NCBI RefSeq assembly: GCF_000181515.1
Contig: NZ_ABCG01000001.1
Span: 496,001-560,000 of the forward strand
Direction of reading: 5' to 3'
DNA from: Erythrobacter sp. SD-21
GTDB taxonomy: Bacteria; Pseudomonadota; Alphaproteobacteria; Sphingomonadales; Sphingomonadaceae
Length of the DNA stretch: 64,000 nt
Under the pieces are notes generated by a model. The model was not told where the DNA came from, did not search any database, and was given only the letters and a program-made list of their open reading frames with translations. A program made the translations under genes and the position numbers. Positions within the stretch are counted from its first letter, which is position 1, and each line of letters begins with the position of its first letter. Shown here one piece after another: positions 7,908-17,288 of this stretch.

Positions 7908-9755
7908 CTAGCGGCGCTTCAGCTGCGAAACATCGCGGATCGCCCCGCGCGCGGCAGAGGTGGTCATGGCTGCGTAGGCTTCCAGAGCCTGGCTCACCTT
8001 GCGCGGACGCGGCTTGGCCGGCTCCCAGCCCTGCTCCTCACGAGAAGCACGCCGCTCGGCAAGCGCTTCGTCGGACACAGCGAGGTTGATCGTGCGGTCA
8101 GGGATCGAGATCTCGATGAGGTCGCCCTCTTCCACCAGCCCGATTGCTCCGCCTTCCGCGGCTTCCGGTGAGACGTGCCCAATCGAGAGGCCGGACGTCC
8201 CGCCGGAGAAGCGCCCATCGGTGAGCAGCGCGCATGCCGCGCCCAGGCCCTTCGATTTGAGATAGCTGGTAGGGTAGAGCATTTCCTGCATCCCCGGCCC
8301 GCCGCGGGGTCCTTCGTAGCGGATGACCACTACATCGCCTTTCATCACTTGTCCGGTAAGGATGGCGGTCACAGCATCGTCCTGGCTCTCATAGACCTTG
8401 GCTTGGCCGGAGAAGGTCAGGATGCTCTCGTCCACACCGGCAGTCTTCACGATGCAGCCGTCGCGCGCGATGTTGCCATAGAGCACGGCGAGGCCGCCAT
8501 CCTTGCTAAAGGCGTGTTCGGCGCTGCGGATGACCCCGTTTTGCCGGTCGATATCGAGGCTTTCCCACCGTGCGGACTGGCTGAAGGCCGTCTGCGTAGG
8601 CACGCCACCCGGCGCGGCAGAATAAAATTCGCGAACCTTGCTGTTCTGCGTCCGCCCGATGTCCCAATCGTCGAGCGCGTCGCCCATGGTCGGGCTGTGA
8701 ACCGTCGGCAACGCGGTGTGAAGCAGGTCCGCCTTCTCCAGCTCCCCCAGGATCGCCATGATGCCGCCGGCGCGATGGACGTCTTCCATATGGACGTCGC
8801 TCTTGGCAGGCGCGACCTTGGAGAGGCACGGCACTTTCCGGCTCAGCCGGTCGATATCGGCCATGGTGAAATCGACACCCGCCTCATGCGCGGCGGCCAG
8901 CAGGTGAAGCACGGTGTTGGTCGAACCGCCCATGGCGATATCGAGGCTCATCGCGTTCTCGAACGCCTCGAAACTGGCGATGGAGCGCGGCAGTACGCTT
9001 TCGTCGTCTTCCTCGTAGTAACGGCGCGCCAGCGTGACCGAGAGCCTGCCCGCGCGCTCGAACAGGCCCTGCCGGTCGGCGTGGGTGGCCAGCGTCGAGC
9101 CATTGCCCGGCAGCGAAAGTCCCAGCGCCTCGGTCAGGCAGTTCATCGAGTTGGCGGTGAACATGCCCGAGCAACTGCCGCAAGTCGGGCAGGCCGAGCG
9201 TTCTATGGCGGTCACTTCCTCGTCGGAATAGCTCTCGTCGGCGGCAGCGACCATGGCATCCACGAGGTCGAGCGCCACCTCCTTGCCCTTCACCACGACC
9301 TTGCCCGCTTCCATCGGGCCGCCCGATACGAAAACCGCCGGAATGTTCAGCCTCATGGCCGCCATGAGCATGCCGGGCGTAATCTTGTCGCAATTGGAGA
9401 TGCACACCATCGCATCGGCGCAGTGGGCGTTGACCATGTATTCCACGCTGTCGGCGATTATGTCGCGGCTGGGCAGCGAATAGAGCATGCCGTCGTGGCC
9501 CATGGCGATGCCGTCATCCACCGCGATGGTGTTGAATTCCTTGGCCACCCCGCCCGCCTTCTCGATCTCGCGCGCGACCAGCTGGCCGAGGTCTTTGAGG
9601 TGGACATGGCCGGGCACGAACTGGGTGAAGCTGTTGACCACGGCAATTATTGGCTTGCCGAAATCCTCGTCCTTCATCCCCGTCGCGCGCCACAGACCGC
9701 GCGCGCCCGCCATGTTGCGGCCGTGAGTGGTGGTGCGAGAACGGTACTGGGGCAT
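7908..9755 (-). CDS. ilvD: Dihydroxy-acid dehydratase
   Basis: A 615-residue IlvD, full length for the family. It converts 2,3-dihydroxy-3-methylbutanoate and its pentanoate homologue to the 2-oxo acids in valine, leucine and isoleucine synthesis. Fe-S ligating cysteines are visible in NCDKITPG (Cys122) and [11 protein letters not shown] (around 195). [10 protein letters not shown] near the C-terminus is the family signature, and the N-terminus has the expected [29 protein letters not shown] ribosome-binding site precedes the ATG. I saw no leader peptide or attenuator in the 88 bases upstream. Confidence 0.96.
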   Translation of the reverse strand: MPQYRSRTTTHGRNMAGARGLWRATGMKDEDFGKPIIAVVNSFTQFVPGHVHLKDLGQLVAREIEKAGGVAKEFNTIAVDDGIAMGHDGMLYSLPSRDIIADSVEYMVNAHCADAMVCISNCDKITPGMLMAAMRLNIPAVFVSGGPMEAGKVVVKGKEVALDLVDAMVAAADESYSDEEVTAIERSACPTCGSCSGMFTANSMNCLTEALGLSLPGNGSTLATHADRQGLFERAGRLSVTLARRYYEEDDESVLPRSIASFEAFENAMSLDIAMGGSTNTVLHLLAAAHEAGVDFTMADIDRLSRKVPCLSKVAPAKSDVHMEDVHRAGGIMAILGELEKADLLHTALPTVHSPTMGDALDDWDIGRTQNSKVREFYSAAPGGVPTQTAFSQSARWESLDIDRQNGVIRSAEHAFSKDGGLAVLYGNIARDGCIVKTAGVDESILTFSGQAKVYESQDDAVTAILTGQVMKGDVVVIRYEGPRGGPGMQEMLYPTSYLKSKGLGAACALLTDGRFSGGTSGLSIGHVSPEAAEGGAIGLVEEGDLIEISIPDRTINLAVSDEALAERRASREEQGWEPAKPRPRKVSQALEAYAAMTTSAARGAIRDVSQLKRR

Positions 9756-9843
9756 GGCTGGTCTCTCGAAACGGGAGAGCCGGTTCTAGCAGAGGTTCGG
9801 AGCGGATTGTGCGAGAATTACCGCAGCAGCCCCAAGATGCGCT

Positions 9844-10572
9844 TTAGACTTCGAGCGCCACGCGGCCCATGACATCGGCCAGCATCATCGCCCAGCGCGA
9901 CTGGCCTGCCTCGGTCATGATCTGGTCCTGCCGGATTTCAACGGTGCAGTAGGGGATGCCATTGGCTTCCGCATGGCGATCCATCGTCGCGTTCAGCTGC
10001 TTGCCCGAATAAGGCTGGTTGTCCCCAACGGTCAGGCCCTGCTCGCCGAACAGGCGGATGGCATGACGAGCGGCGCGGTCGTCCTGATTGTACAGCAGCG
10101 AGACTTCCCATGGACGCTCTTCGGCGCTGGTTTCGAGGCTGGGCGTAAAGCTGTGCAGCGCGACCAGCATGCGCGGTTTGACCCGCGCGACCATCTTGCC
10201 GAGCGCCTCGTGATAGGGGCGGTGGTAATTCGCAAGCCGCGCCTCGACATTGGCGCCGATATTGCCGGGAATGAGCTTGCCGTCGCTTTCGGTCGGAACC
10301 ACGGCGGCTTCGTCCTCGCGGCGGTGAAAATCGCAGACGAGGCGGCTGACGCAGGCGATGTGCGCTGGCATGTTGTGTCCGCGTGAGAGGCGATCGGCGA
10401 TACCCTCCACCCCGATATCGAGCGCAATATGCTGGTTCATCAACTTGGGATCGATGCCGAGTTCGATACCTTCGGGCACGTAGTTTGAGGCATGATCGGC
10501 CACGCACATGAGGCCGCCCGGTCGCACATCCTCCGCACCGACCTGGCGATACGGCAGATTGTCGATCATCAT
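9844..10572 (-). CDS. N-formylglutamate amidohydrolase family protein
   Basis: A 242-residue protein of the N-formylglutamate amidohydrolase (HutG-like) family. Visible motifs are CVADHASNYVP near the N-terminus, ACVSRLVCDFHR (about 71-82), ALHSFTP and VEIRQDQI. The family hydrolyses N-formyl-glutamate or related N-acyl amino acids. Histidine-utilization genes are not adjacent, so a role in the hut pathway is unsupported; it may be a general amidohydrolase. The tandem ATGATG start overlaps the ispE stop (ATGA), so it is translated downstream of ispE. Confidence 0.85.
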   Translation of the reverse strand: MMIDNLPYRQVGAEDVRPGGLMCVADHASNYVPEGIELGIDPKLMNQHIALDIGVEGIADRLSRGHNMPAHIACVSRLVCDFHRREDEAAVVPTESDGKLIPGNIGANVEARLANYHRPYHEALGKMVARVKPRMLVALHSFTPSLETSAEERPWEVSLLYNQDDRAARHAIRLFGEQGLTVGDNQPYSGKQLNATMDRHAEANGIPYCTVEIRQDQIMTEAGQSRWAMMLADVMGRVALEV

Positions 10573-11381
10573 CGAAGATTACCCCTCATCTGCCACCAAT
10601 CCGGATGGTCTGCGGCGAGGCGCGCGGCGGCTTCGTCGCGCGCTGAATTGCTGTCGTAGAGCGCAAAGCACGTCGCACCCGAACCCGACATACGGGCGAG
10701 AAACGGCGAAGTTCCGCGCAGGGCGGCGAGCACGCCCGCAATCGGGGGGCAAAGCGAAATGGCGGGAGCCTCGAGGTCGTTGCGCCCTTCGACCGTCATG
10801 CGAAGAGTATCGCCATCGGGAAGCGGCCCGCGGTCGATCCCGTCCCACGCCTTGAAGACCGGCCCCGTGGCAAGCGGTGTGCGCGTATTGACGAGCAGGA
10901 CGGGCGTATTCGCCATCGCACCGTCGGCGGGTTCCAGCTCGGTCCCAGTGCCGCGCCCCAGGCAGGTCCGGCTTTCGATGCAGGCCGGCACATCGGCGCC
11001 TAGCTTCGCTGCGCGGGCCTGCCAGTCGTCGGGCAGACCGTGCGACTGTTCGACCATCCGGAAAATCGCCCCCACGTCTGCCGAACCGCCACCCAGTCCT
11101 GCTGCGACCGGCAGGTTCTTCTCGAGGGTAACTTCCAGACCGTCGGGCCGAGGCAGCGCGCTGAGCGCCTTCATCACAATGTTGTCGAAGGGACTGTCGA
11201 GCGCGACGCCGAATTCACCAACGGTCACAAGGCTGTCCCGCTCAGCAGAATGCGCCGTCAGGCGATCGCCGCCATCGACGAAGGCGAACAATGTCTCGAG
11301 CTCGCGATAGCCATCCTCGCGCCGCCTGCGGACATGCAGCGCGAGGTTGATCTTGGCAAAAGCTGTCTCGGCGATTGTCAC
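10569..11381 (-). CDS. ispE: 4-diphosphocytidyl-2-C-methyl-D-erythritol kinase
   Basis: A 270-residue GHMP kinase that phosphorylates CDP-methylerythritol in the MEP isoprenoid pathway. Visible are FAKINLALHV at the N-terminus (Lys and Asn of the active site), the ATP loop PVAAGLGGGSADVGA (about 88-102), and the C-terminal MSGSGATCFALY. Length is normal. It sits 9 bases downstream of the ETF-QO gene and overlaps the following amidohydrolase gene, consistent with cotranscription. Confidence 0.95.
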   Translation of the reverse strand: MTIAETAFAKINLALHVRRRREDGYRELETLFAFVDGGDRLTAHSAERDSLVTVGEFGVALDSPFDNIVMKALSALPRPDGLEVTLEKNLPVAAGLGGGSADVGAIFRMVEQSHGLPDDWQARAAKLGADVPACIESRTCLGRGTGTELEPADGAMANTPVLLVNTRTPLATGPVFKAWDGIDRGPLPDGDTLRMTVEGRNDLEAPAISLCPPIAGVLAALRGTSPFLARMSGSGATCFALYDSNSARDEAAARLAADHPDWWQMRGNLR

Positions 11382-11390
11382 CCGAGTGGA

Positions 11391-13037
11391 TCACATATTC
11401 GGATAATTCGGTCCGCCGCCGCCTTCGGGCGTGGTCCATTCGATGTTCTGGTTCGGGTCCTTGATGTCGCAGGTCTTGCAGTGGACGCAGTTCTGCGAGT
11501 TGATCTGGAACTTGGGCTCCGCGCCCTCTTCGATGATCCACTCGTAAACGCCTGCCGGGCAATAGAGGGTCGAAGGGCCGCCGTAGACTTCCAGTTCGCT
11601 TTCCCTCTGCAACTCGCGGTCGCAGACCTTGAGGTGGACCGGCTGGTCCTCGGCGTGGTTGGTGTAGCTGAAGCTGACATTGGTCAGGCGGTCGAAGCTG
11701 AGCGTGCCGTCGGGCTTGGGATATTTCACCGGCGCGAACAGATCGGCGCGCTCAAGCATTTCGTGGTCGCGGTGATGCTTCATGGTGATCGGCAGGCCGA
11801 TCTTGAGTGTGCGCATCCACATGTCGATGCCGGCGAGCACGGTGCCTAGATCCTCGCCATATTTGGCGACGGCGGGCTGCGCGTTCTTCACCTTTTTAAG
11901 TTCCGTCGCGATCCAGCTGTCGCGCACGGCGGCGTCGTATTCCATCAGCTCGGTGTGCTCATGGCCGGCCTCAATCGCAGCAGCGATACTCTCGGCGGCG
12001 AGCATGCCGCTCTTCATCGCGGTATGCGTGCCCTTGATGCGCGGCACGTTCACGAAACCGGCCGAACACCCGATGAGCCCGCCGCCCGGGAAGGCAAGCT
12101 TGGGCACGGACTGCCAACCACCTTCGTTGATGACGCGCGCGCCATAGGCCACGCGCTTGCCGCCTTTGAGGATAGCGGCCACCTCGGGGTGGTGCTTCCA
12201 GCGCTGGAATTCCTGATAGGGCGAGACGTAAGGGTTCTTGTAATCGAGTGCGGTCACGAAGCCCAAGGCAACTTGTCCGTTCGCCTGGTGGTAAATGAAG
12301 CCGCCGCCCCAGGTGCCGGTTTCGCTGAGCGGCCAGCCCTGCGTGTGGATGACCTTGCCCTGCTCGTAGACTTCGGGATCGACGTCCCACAGTTCCTTGA
12401 CGCCGAGCCCGTAGACCTGCGGCTCGCAATCGGCCTCGAGGTCGAACTTGGCCTTCATCTTCTTGGTGAGGTTGCCGCGCGCGCCTTCAGCGAAGAGCGT
12501 GTACTTTGCATGGATTTCCATGCCGGGCTGGTAATCGGGCTTGTGGCTGCCGTCCTCGGCAATGCCCATGTCCTGCGTCACCACGCCGGAGACCGCGCCG
12601 TTATTGTCGAAGAGCACTTCGGCGGCGGGGAAGCCGGGGAAAACCATCACGCCCAGCCCTTCGGCCTGTTCGGCCAGCCAGCGGCAGGTGTTGCCGAGCG
12701 AGGCGGTGTAGTTGCCATCGTTCGACATGAAAGGCGGCAGGAGGAATTCGGGAAGGTCGGATTTGCCGCCTTCCGACAAGACCCAGTGGTGGTTCTCGGT
12801 CACTGGCGTTTCGACGAGCGGGCAATCCATGTTCCGCCAGTCGGGGAACAGCTCGTTCATCGCCTTGGGATCGACCACGGCTCCCGAGAGGATGTGCGCG
12901 CCGATTTCGCTGCCCTTTTCCAGCACGACGACCTCGAGGTCTTCGTTGATCTGTTTCAGTCGGATGGCCGCCGAAAGGCCGGCCGGGCCGCCGCCGATGA
13001 TGACGACGTCGCAGGGCATCGATTCGCGTTCGCTCAT
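11391..13037 (-). CDS. Electron transfer flavoprotein-ubiquinone oxidoreductase
   Basis: A 548-residue membrane-associated FAD/4Fe-4S enzyme passing electrons from ETF, and so from fatty acid and amino acid dehydrogenation, to ubiquinone. The N-terminal FAD fold VVIIGGGPAGLSAA follows MSERESMPCD. The C-terminal domain has CPAGVYEW and NCVHCKTCDIKDP, giving the four Fe-S cysteines, and ends GGGGPNYPNM as in other family members. I chose the ATG at 13037, which follows an AAAGAGAG ribosome-binding site; the open frame extends 32 codons further but with basic non-family sequence. It is divergent from the gene at 13120. Confidence 0.95.
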   Translation of the reverse strand: MSERESMPCDVVIIGGGPAGLSAAIRLKQINEDLEVVVLEKGSEIGAHILSGAVVDPKAMNELFPDWRNMDCPLVETPVTENHHWVLSEGGKSDLPEFLLPPFMSNDGNYTASLGNTCRWLAEQAEGLGVMVFPGFPAAEVLFDNNGAVSGVVTQDMGIAEDGSHKPDYQPGMEIHAKYTLFAEGARGNLTKKMKAKFDLEADCEPQVYGLGVKELWDVDPEVYEQGKVIHTQGWPLSETGTWGGGFIYHQANGQVALGFVTALDYKNPYVSPYQEFQRWKHHPEVAAILKGGKRVAYGARVINEGGWQSVPKLAFPGGGLIGCSAGFVNVPRIKGTHTAMKSGMLAAESIAAAIEAGHEHTELMEYDAAVRDSWIATELKKVKNAQPAVAKYGEDLGTVLAGIDMWMRTLKIGLPITMKHHRDHEMLERADLFAPVKYPKPDGTLSFDRLTNVSFSYTNHAEDQPVHLKVCDRELQRESELEVYGGPSTLYCPAGVYEWIIEEGAEPKFQINSQNCVHCKTCDIKDPNQNIEWTTPEGGGGPNYPNM

Positions 13038-13119
13038 ATCTCTCTCTTTTCGTCGCTTAGGCGTTGGGATTGCCTTGATTGCTGGGCGGTTTGAGGTCAA
13101 GACCCAGGGCGGACGGAAA

Positions 13120-13905
13120 ATGATCGCAGACACACCGAAAACCCGCGAATTATCGCCTGCTGACGCGCTGGAAGCCGCGCTCGACTGGTGGCGCGAGGCC
13201 GGCGTCGAGGACGATTATCGCGACGAGGCGACGAGCTGGCTCGCAGAGCCCGAGCAGGAGCAGGCCGTAGCGTCGCCCAAGCCGAAGAAACCGCCCGAAG
13301 AACCCAAGCAGACTCCGCTCCAGCGCGCCTTCGAGGCGAAGGCTCCGGCAAACAGGATCGGGGGCGCGACAGAGGCCTATCCCGACAGTCTCGAAAAATT
13401 TCGCGAGTGGTGGCTGGTCGAGCCTTCGCTGGCCAGCGTGGGCACGGAAAGCCGCCTGCCGCCGCGCGGAGTGGGTGGGGCGAAGCTCATGGTCCTCATC
13501 CCCGAACCGATGGAAGGCGATGGCGAGGCGCTCCTCTCCGGCGCGCCGGGCAAGTTTGTCGACGCGGTCCTGTCGGCCATGGGGATCGCCCCGCACGAAG
13601 CCTATCTGGCGAGCGCCCTCCCTGCCGGTGTCACCCTGCCAGACTGGACCGAACTGTCGGCACGCGGGCTCGGGGACGTCACGCGGCATCATGTCGTTTT
13701 GGCGCAGCCTCACCGCGTGCTTGCGTTCGGGCGTTCGCTCGCCCCGCTCTTCGACATCGCGCCGGAAATGGCGCGCGAACCGGGCGTGGTTAAGGTCGGC
13801 GACAAGACGCTGCCCCTGCTGCTCGCCCCCGAGCTTGCCGAACTCGCCCGGTCGGCCCCGCGCCGTCGCAATTTCTGGAACCGCTGGCTGGAATGGACCG
13901 CATGA
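13120..13905 (+). CDS. Uracil-DNA glycosylase-like protein, probably degenerate
   Basis: A 261-residue protein with the layout of sphingomonad proteins annotated as uracil-DNA glycosylase family. A low-complexity Pro/Lys/Glu linker (about 50-75) is followed by a single alpha/beta domain with LMVLIPEPMEGDGEALLSG (motif 1 region) and LAFGRSLAPLF. It contains no cysteine, so the 4Fe-4S cluster of family 4/5 glycosylases cannot form. The HPS-type second motif appears replaced near LLLAPELAELA. Catalytic activity is therefore doubtful. It is coupled by ATGA overlap to the lytic transglycosylase. A DNA-related role remains possible by fold alone. Confidence 0.65.
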   Translation: MIADTPKTRELSPADALEAALDWWREAGVEDDYRDEATSWLAEPEQEQAVASPKPKKPPEEPKQTPLQRAFEAKAPANRIGGATEAYPDSLEKFREWWLVEPSLASVGTESRLPPRGVGGAKLMVLIPEPMEGDGEALLSGAPGKFVDAVLSAMGIAPHEAYLASALPAGVTLPDWTELSARGLGDVTRHHVVLAQPHRVLAFGRSLAPLFDIAPEMAREPGVVKVGDKTLPLLLAPELAELARSAPRRRNFWNRWLEWTA

Positions 13906-15617
13906 CCCTACGCCAACTCTTGCTCGCCACTGCAATCGGCCTTGCCGCTGCCCCGGCAAGCCTTGCCGCGCAATCGGACAGCCTCGCCTACTTCACCCGC
14001 TCGCACGATGCCGCCCTGCCGCAACTGCTCTCGAGCGAGGACCGCTTCTTCTACTCCTCGCTGTTCGAAGCTATCGAAGCGCAGAATTGGGACCGTGTCG
14101 AAGTGATGCTTACCCAGCGCACCGAAGGTCCGTTGCACGGCACAGCGCTCGCCACCTATTTCCTCGATCCCGCCAGCCCCCGGATCGATCTTTCGCGGAT
14201 CGAGGACTGGCTCCGGCGCTACCCCGATAATCCGCAGGTTGAAGCAATTGTGCGCCTCGGACAGACGCGTGGTTTGTCCTGGAGCCCGAGCCTCCCGCGC
14301 GAACGCGCCCTGTCGCGCCAGCCAGGCATCACGCGCCGCACCCTGCCTTCTACGGTCAACGACGGGACGATGCCGGACAGCGTCCGCAGTGCAATCCTCG
14401 AGCGCATCCGCAACGACGATCCCGACGGCGCACGTCTGCTGCTCGACGGAGTCGACGCCTCGCTATCGGCACAGGCGCGCGCCGAATGGCGCCAGCGCGT
14501 GGCGTGGAGCTATTACATCGAGAACCGCGATGCCGAAGCTTATGGCATGGCACAGCTCGTCTCGCAGGGTTCAGATGCATGGGTCGCGGAAGGGGACTGG
14601 GTGGCAGGACTTGCCGCATGGCGCCTTGGCGACTGCACACGGGCCGGACAATATTTCAACGCCGCCTCCGCGCAAGCCGGCAACCCGGAATTAAAGGCGG
14701 CAGCGCATTACTGGGCCGCTCGCAGCCTGGTGCGCTGCCGCGAACCGCAGCTTGCCGATGCCCACCTGCGCAGCGCGGCCCGATACGATGAGACCCTTTA
14801 CGGCATGCTGGCGAGCGAACAGCTGGGGAAGGACTTGCCAGGCGATCACACCGCACCAGACCTGACGCAGGAGGACTGGCGCCACCTTTCCGGCGAACCC
14901 GCCGTGCGGGAAGCGATTATGCTGGCCGAAGTTGGCCGCCGCGACGTGGCCGACGAAGTCTTGCGCTGGCAGGTGCGCTACGGCGATCCGCAAGACTTCG
15001 GCGCCCTCACTCGTCTAGCCCGCGCGCTGGGGCTTGCAGGCGCGCAGACCTACATGGCCTACAATTCTCCGCGCGGCACCGCCTCGCCGCCGAACCTACG
15101 CTGGCCTGTTGCCTACCACACACCCCTTGGCGGATGGCGTATCGACCCTGCACTGGCGTTTGCTCACGCGCTGCAAGAGTCCAATTTCCGCGAACGCGTG
15201 GTCAGCCCCGCCAACGCCATCGGCCTGATGCAAATTCGTCCGATTGCCGCGCGCGAATACGCCTCTTCGATCAATATGAGCGCAGGCGCGGACCTGAAAG
15301 ACCCGAAGACCAACCTCGCCTTCGGCCAGCGGACGCTCGAAGCTCTCGCGCAGGCGGGTTATACGCGCGGCGCACTGCCCAAGGTCATGGCGGCCTACAA
15401 CGCCGGTCCGACGCCGGTGGCGCGCTGGAACAGCGAGATCAACGATCAGGGTGATCCGCTCCTCTGGATGGAATCGATCCCCTACTGGGAAACGCGCGCT
15501 TACGTTGCCATCGTGATGCGCAATTACTGGATGTATCTGCGCCAGGCCGACGCCGCGGCTCCGAGCCGAACCGAACTGGCCGAGAACGACTGGCCGCAGT
15601 TCCCCCACACACGATAA
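13902..15617 (+). CDS. Lytic murein transglycosylase (Slt family)
   Basis: A 571-residue periplasmic transglycosylase. A signal peptide (about 1-25, ending AAPASLAAQS) precedes an alpha-helical, TPR-like superhelix (about 30-400). The C-terminal SLT domain contains the catalytic glutamate in ALQESNF, followed by NAIGLMQIRP, AYNAGPTPVARW and PYWETRAYVAIVMRNY. It cleaves peptidoglycan to 1,6-anhydromuropeptides. The ATG at 13902 overlaps the preceding stop; an ATG three codons upstream (13893) is an alternative. Domain order matches Slt70 homologues, though shorter than the E. coli enzyme. Confidence 0.9.
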   Translation: MTLRQLLLATAIGLAAAPASLAAQSDSLAYFTRSHDAALPQLLSSEDRFFYSSLFEAIEAQNWDRVEVMLTQRTEGPLHGTALATYFLDPASPRIDLSRIEDWLRRYPDNPQVEAIVRLGQTRGLSWSPSLPRERALSRQPGITRRTLPSTVNDGTMPDSVRSAILERIRNDDPDGARLLLDGVDASLSAQARAEWRQRVAWSYYIENRDAEAYGMAQLVSQGSDAWVAEGDWVAGLAAWRLGDCTRAGQYFNAASAQAGNPELKAAAHYWAARSLVRCREPQLADAHLRSAARYDETLYGMLASEQLGKDLPGDHTAPDLTQEDWRHLSGEPAVREAIMLAEVGRRDVADEVLRWQVRYGDPQDFGALTRLARALGLAGAQTYMAYNSPRGTASPPNLRWPVAYHTPLGGWRIDPALAFAHALQESNFRERVVSPANAIGLMQIRPIAAREYASSINMSAGADLKDPKTNLAFGQRTLEALAQAGYTRGALPKVMAAYNAGPTPVARWNSEINDQGDPLLWMESIPYWETRAYVAIVMRNYWMYLRQADAAAPSRTELAENDWPQFPHTR

Positions 15618-15629
15618 GGTCACGCCGCA

Positions 15630-16157
15630 ATGGGTATCAACGAGAACCGCACCTTCAAACCAGTCAACATCGCGCTGCTGACTATCTCCGACACCCGCAA
15701 GGCCGCCGACGACACGTCGGGCGACATTCTGGCGGACCGGATCAAGGTTGCCGGCCACCACCTCGCCGCACGCGAGATCAGCCGGGACGATCAGAACGAG
15801 ATCGCAGCGCATCTCCATCGCTGGATCGATGACGAAATGGTCGACGCCATTCTCACCACTGGCGGAACGGGCCTGACCGGCCGCGACCAGACCCCAGAGG
15901 TCCTCGACAGGGTCAAGGACAAGGACATCCCCGGATTCGGCGAACTCTTCCGCTGGCTAAGTTACGAAACGATCGGTGTCACCACGATCCAGAGCCGCGC
16001 CTGCGCCGTCATTGCGCGGGGAACATACATCTTCGCCTTGCCCGGGTCGAACGGCGCGGTGAAGGACGGTTGGGACAAGATACTGGCAGCCCAGCTCGAC
16101 AGTCGTCACCGTCCCTGCAATTTCGTCGATCTCATGCCGCGCCTTCGGGAACGGTAG
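15630..16157 (+). CDS. moaB: Molybdenum cofactor biosynthesis protein B
   Basis: A 175-residue MoaB/Mog-type protein. The molybdopterin-binding motif TTGGTGLTGRDQTPE is at about residues 74-88, and FALPGSNGAVKDGWDKIL near the C-terminus is the family signature. It adenylylates molybdopterin or otherwise assists molybdenum cofactor synthesis. It lies 12 bases after the transglycosylase gene on the same strand. Its TAG stop is in the same frame as the following exchanger gene, which matters for the exchanger's uncertain start. Confidence 0.93.
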   Translation: MGINENRTFKPVNIALLTISDTRKAADDTSGDILADRIKVAGHHLAAREISRDDQNEIAAHLHRWIDDEMVDAILTTGGTGLTGRDQTPEVLDRVKDKDIPGFGELFRWLSYETIGVTTIQSRACAVIARGTYIFALPGSNGAVKDGWDKILAAQLDSRHRPCNFVDLMPRLRER

Positions 16158-16214
16158 GAACCGGAGCCCTCCTCGCCCGTCGTATCCGGCAAGAGCATAC
16201 AGGGGAGCAAGTAC

Positions 16215-17249
16215 CTGCCGGATCTCACGTTTTTCTCGACGACGACAGTTTGTCTCGTTTTCACCGCTTGCGCGCTGATAATCGCCCTCTTGGGCACGAG
16301 AATGGCCAGCTATGCCGATACCATCGCAGACCGTACGCGCTTCGGTGAAGCGCTGATAGGCTCGGTCCTGCTCGGTGCCGGAACGAGCATCGCCGGCATC
16401 GTGACCTCGACCAGCACCGCAGCCTCAGGCGCTGCCGACCTGGCCGTTTCGAACGCTCTCGGCGGCATTGCGGCGCAAACCATGTTCCTTGCCCTGGCCG
16501 ATATTGCCTATCGCAAGGTCAATCTCGAACACGCCGCAGCAAGCCCTGTGAACCTGGGGCAATCGACGGTCCTCATCATCCTGCTTGCCTTGCCGATCAT
16601 GGCGTGGGCGGCGCCTCCCTACGCGATTTTTGGGATCAATCCCCTGACACCGGTTTTAGTGGGTGCTTATCTCGTCGGTCTCCATAACGCCCACAGGATA
16701 CACCGGAAGCCTATGTGGCTCCCTCGTCAAACGGACGACACGCGTGATGAAGGCGACGAGGAGTGCGACGACCAGCGCCCTCTGTGGGTGATCGGAAGCC
16801 TGTTCGGTGCGTTCGTCGTCATCGTGGGCTTCACCGGTTGGTTGGTAGGGGAAACAGGCATCGAACTGTCCCGCCGTTTCGGCATTTCCCAAGGTGTCGT
16901 CGGAGCCCTCGGAACAGCCATCGTTACCTCTCTCCCGGAACTTGTCACCACAATTGCGGCCGTCCGTCGCGGAGCCCTGCAACTTGCCATCGGAGGGATT
17001 ATCGGGGGCAACATGTTCGATGCGCTTTTCATCGCTTCGAGCGATGTCGCTTATCGAGAAGGCTCGATCTACAACGCGATCTCCGAAAGAACGGTGTTCT
17101 GGATGGCGCTGGCTCTGGTGATGACGGCCGTTCTGCTCTTGGGCCTGCTGCGCCGTGAGCGTCAGGGTCCGGCCGGGATCGGTTGGGAAAGCGTCCTTCT
17201 CATCCTCCTTTGGGGCGGCGGAGCGGGCTTGCAGATCATGCTGGGATAG
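16215..17249 (+). CDS. Sodium/calcium exchanger family membrane protein, uncertain start
   Basis: A cation exchanger of about 344 residues with roughly ten hydrophobic segments and two alpha-repeats: [13 protein letters not shown] (about 49-61) and [16 protein letters not shown] (about 233-248). The first repeat lacks the acidic residue found in the second (IAG instead of LPE). The first standard starts are TTG 16290 or ATG 16302, both without a ribosome-binding site and both cutting off a clear first transmembrane helix ([20 protein letters not shown]). The frame is open back to the moaB stop. CTG at 16215, seven bases after AGGGGAG, gives the complete helix, so I start there. Transported ions cannot be read from sequence. 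Confidence 0.75.
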   Translation: MPDLTFFSTTTVCLVFTACALIIALLGTRMASYADTIADRTRFGEALIGSVLLGAGTSIAGIVTSTSTAASGAADLAVSNALGGIAAQTMFLALADIAYRKVNLEHAAASPVNLGQSTVLIILLALPIMAWAAPPYAIFGINPLTPVLVGAYLVGLHNAHRIHRKPMWLPRQTDDTRDEGDEECDDQRPLWVIGSLFGAFVVIVGFTGWLVGETGIELSRRFGISQGVVGALGTAIVTSLPELVTTIAAVRRGALQLAIGGIIGGNMFDALFIASSDVAYREGSIYNAISERTVFWMALALVMTAVLLLGLLRRERQGPAGIGWESVLLILLWGGGAGLQIMLG

Positions 17250-17288
17250 GCCCTCGACGGCGTTCTTTGTTCCATATATGTTCCCGTC

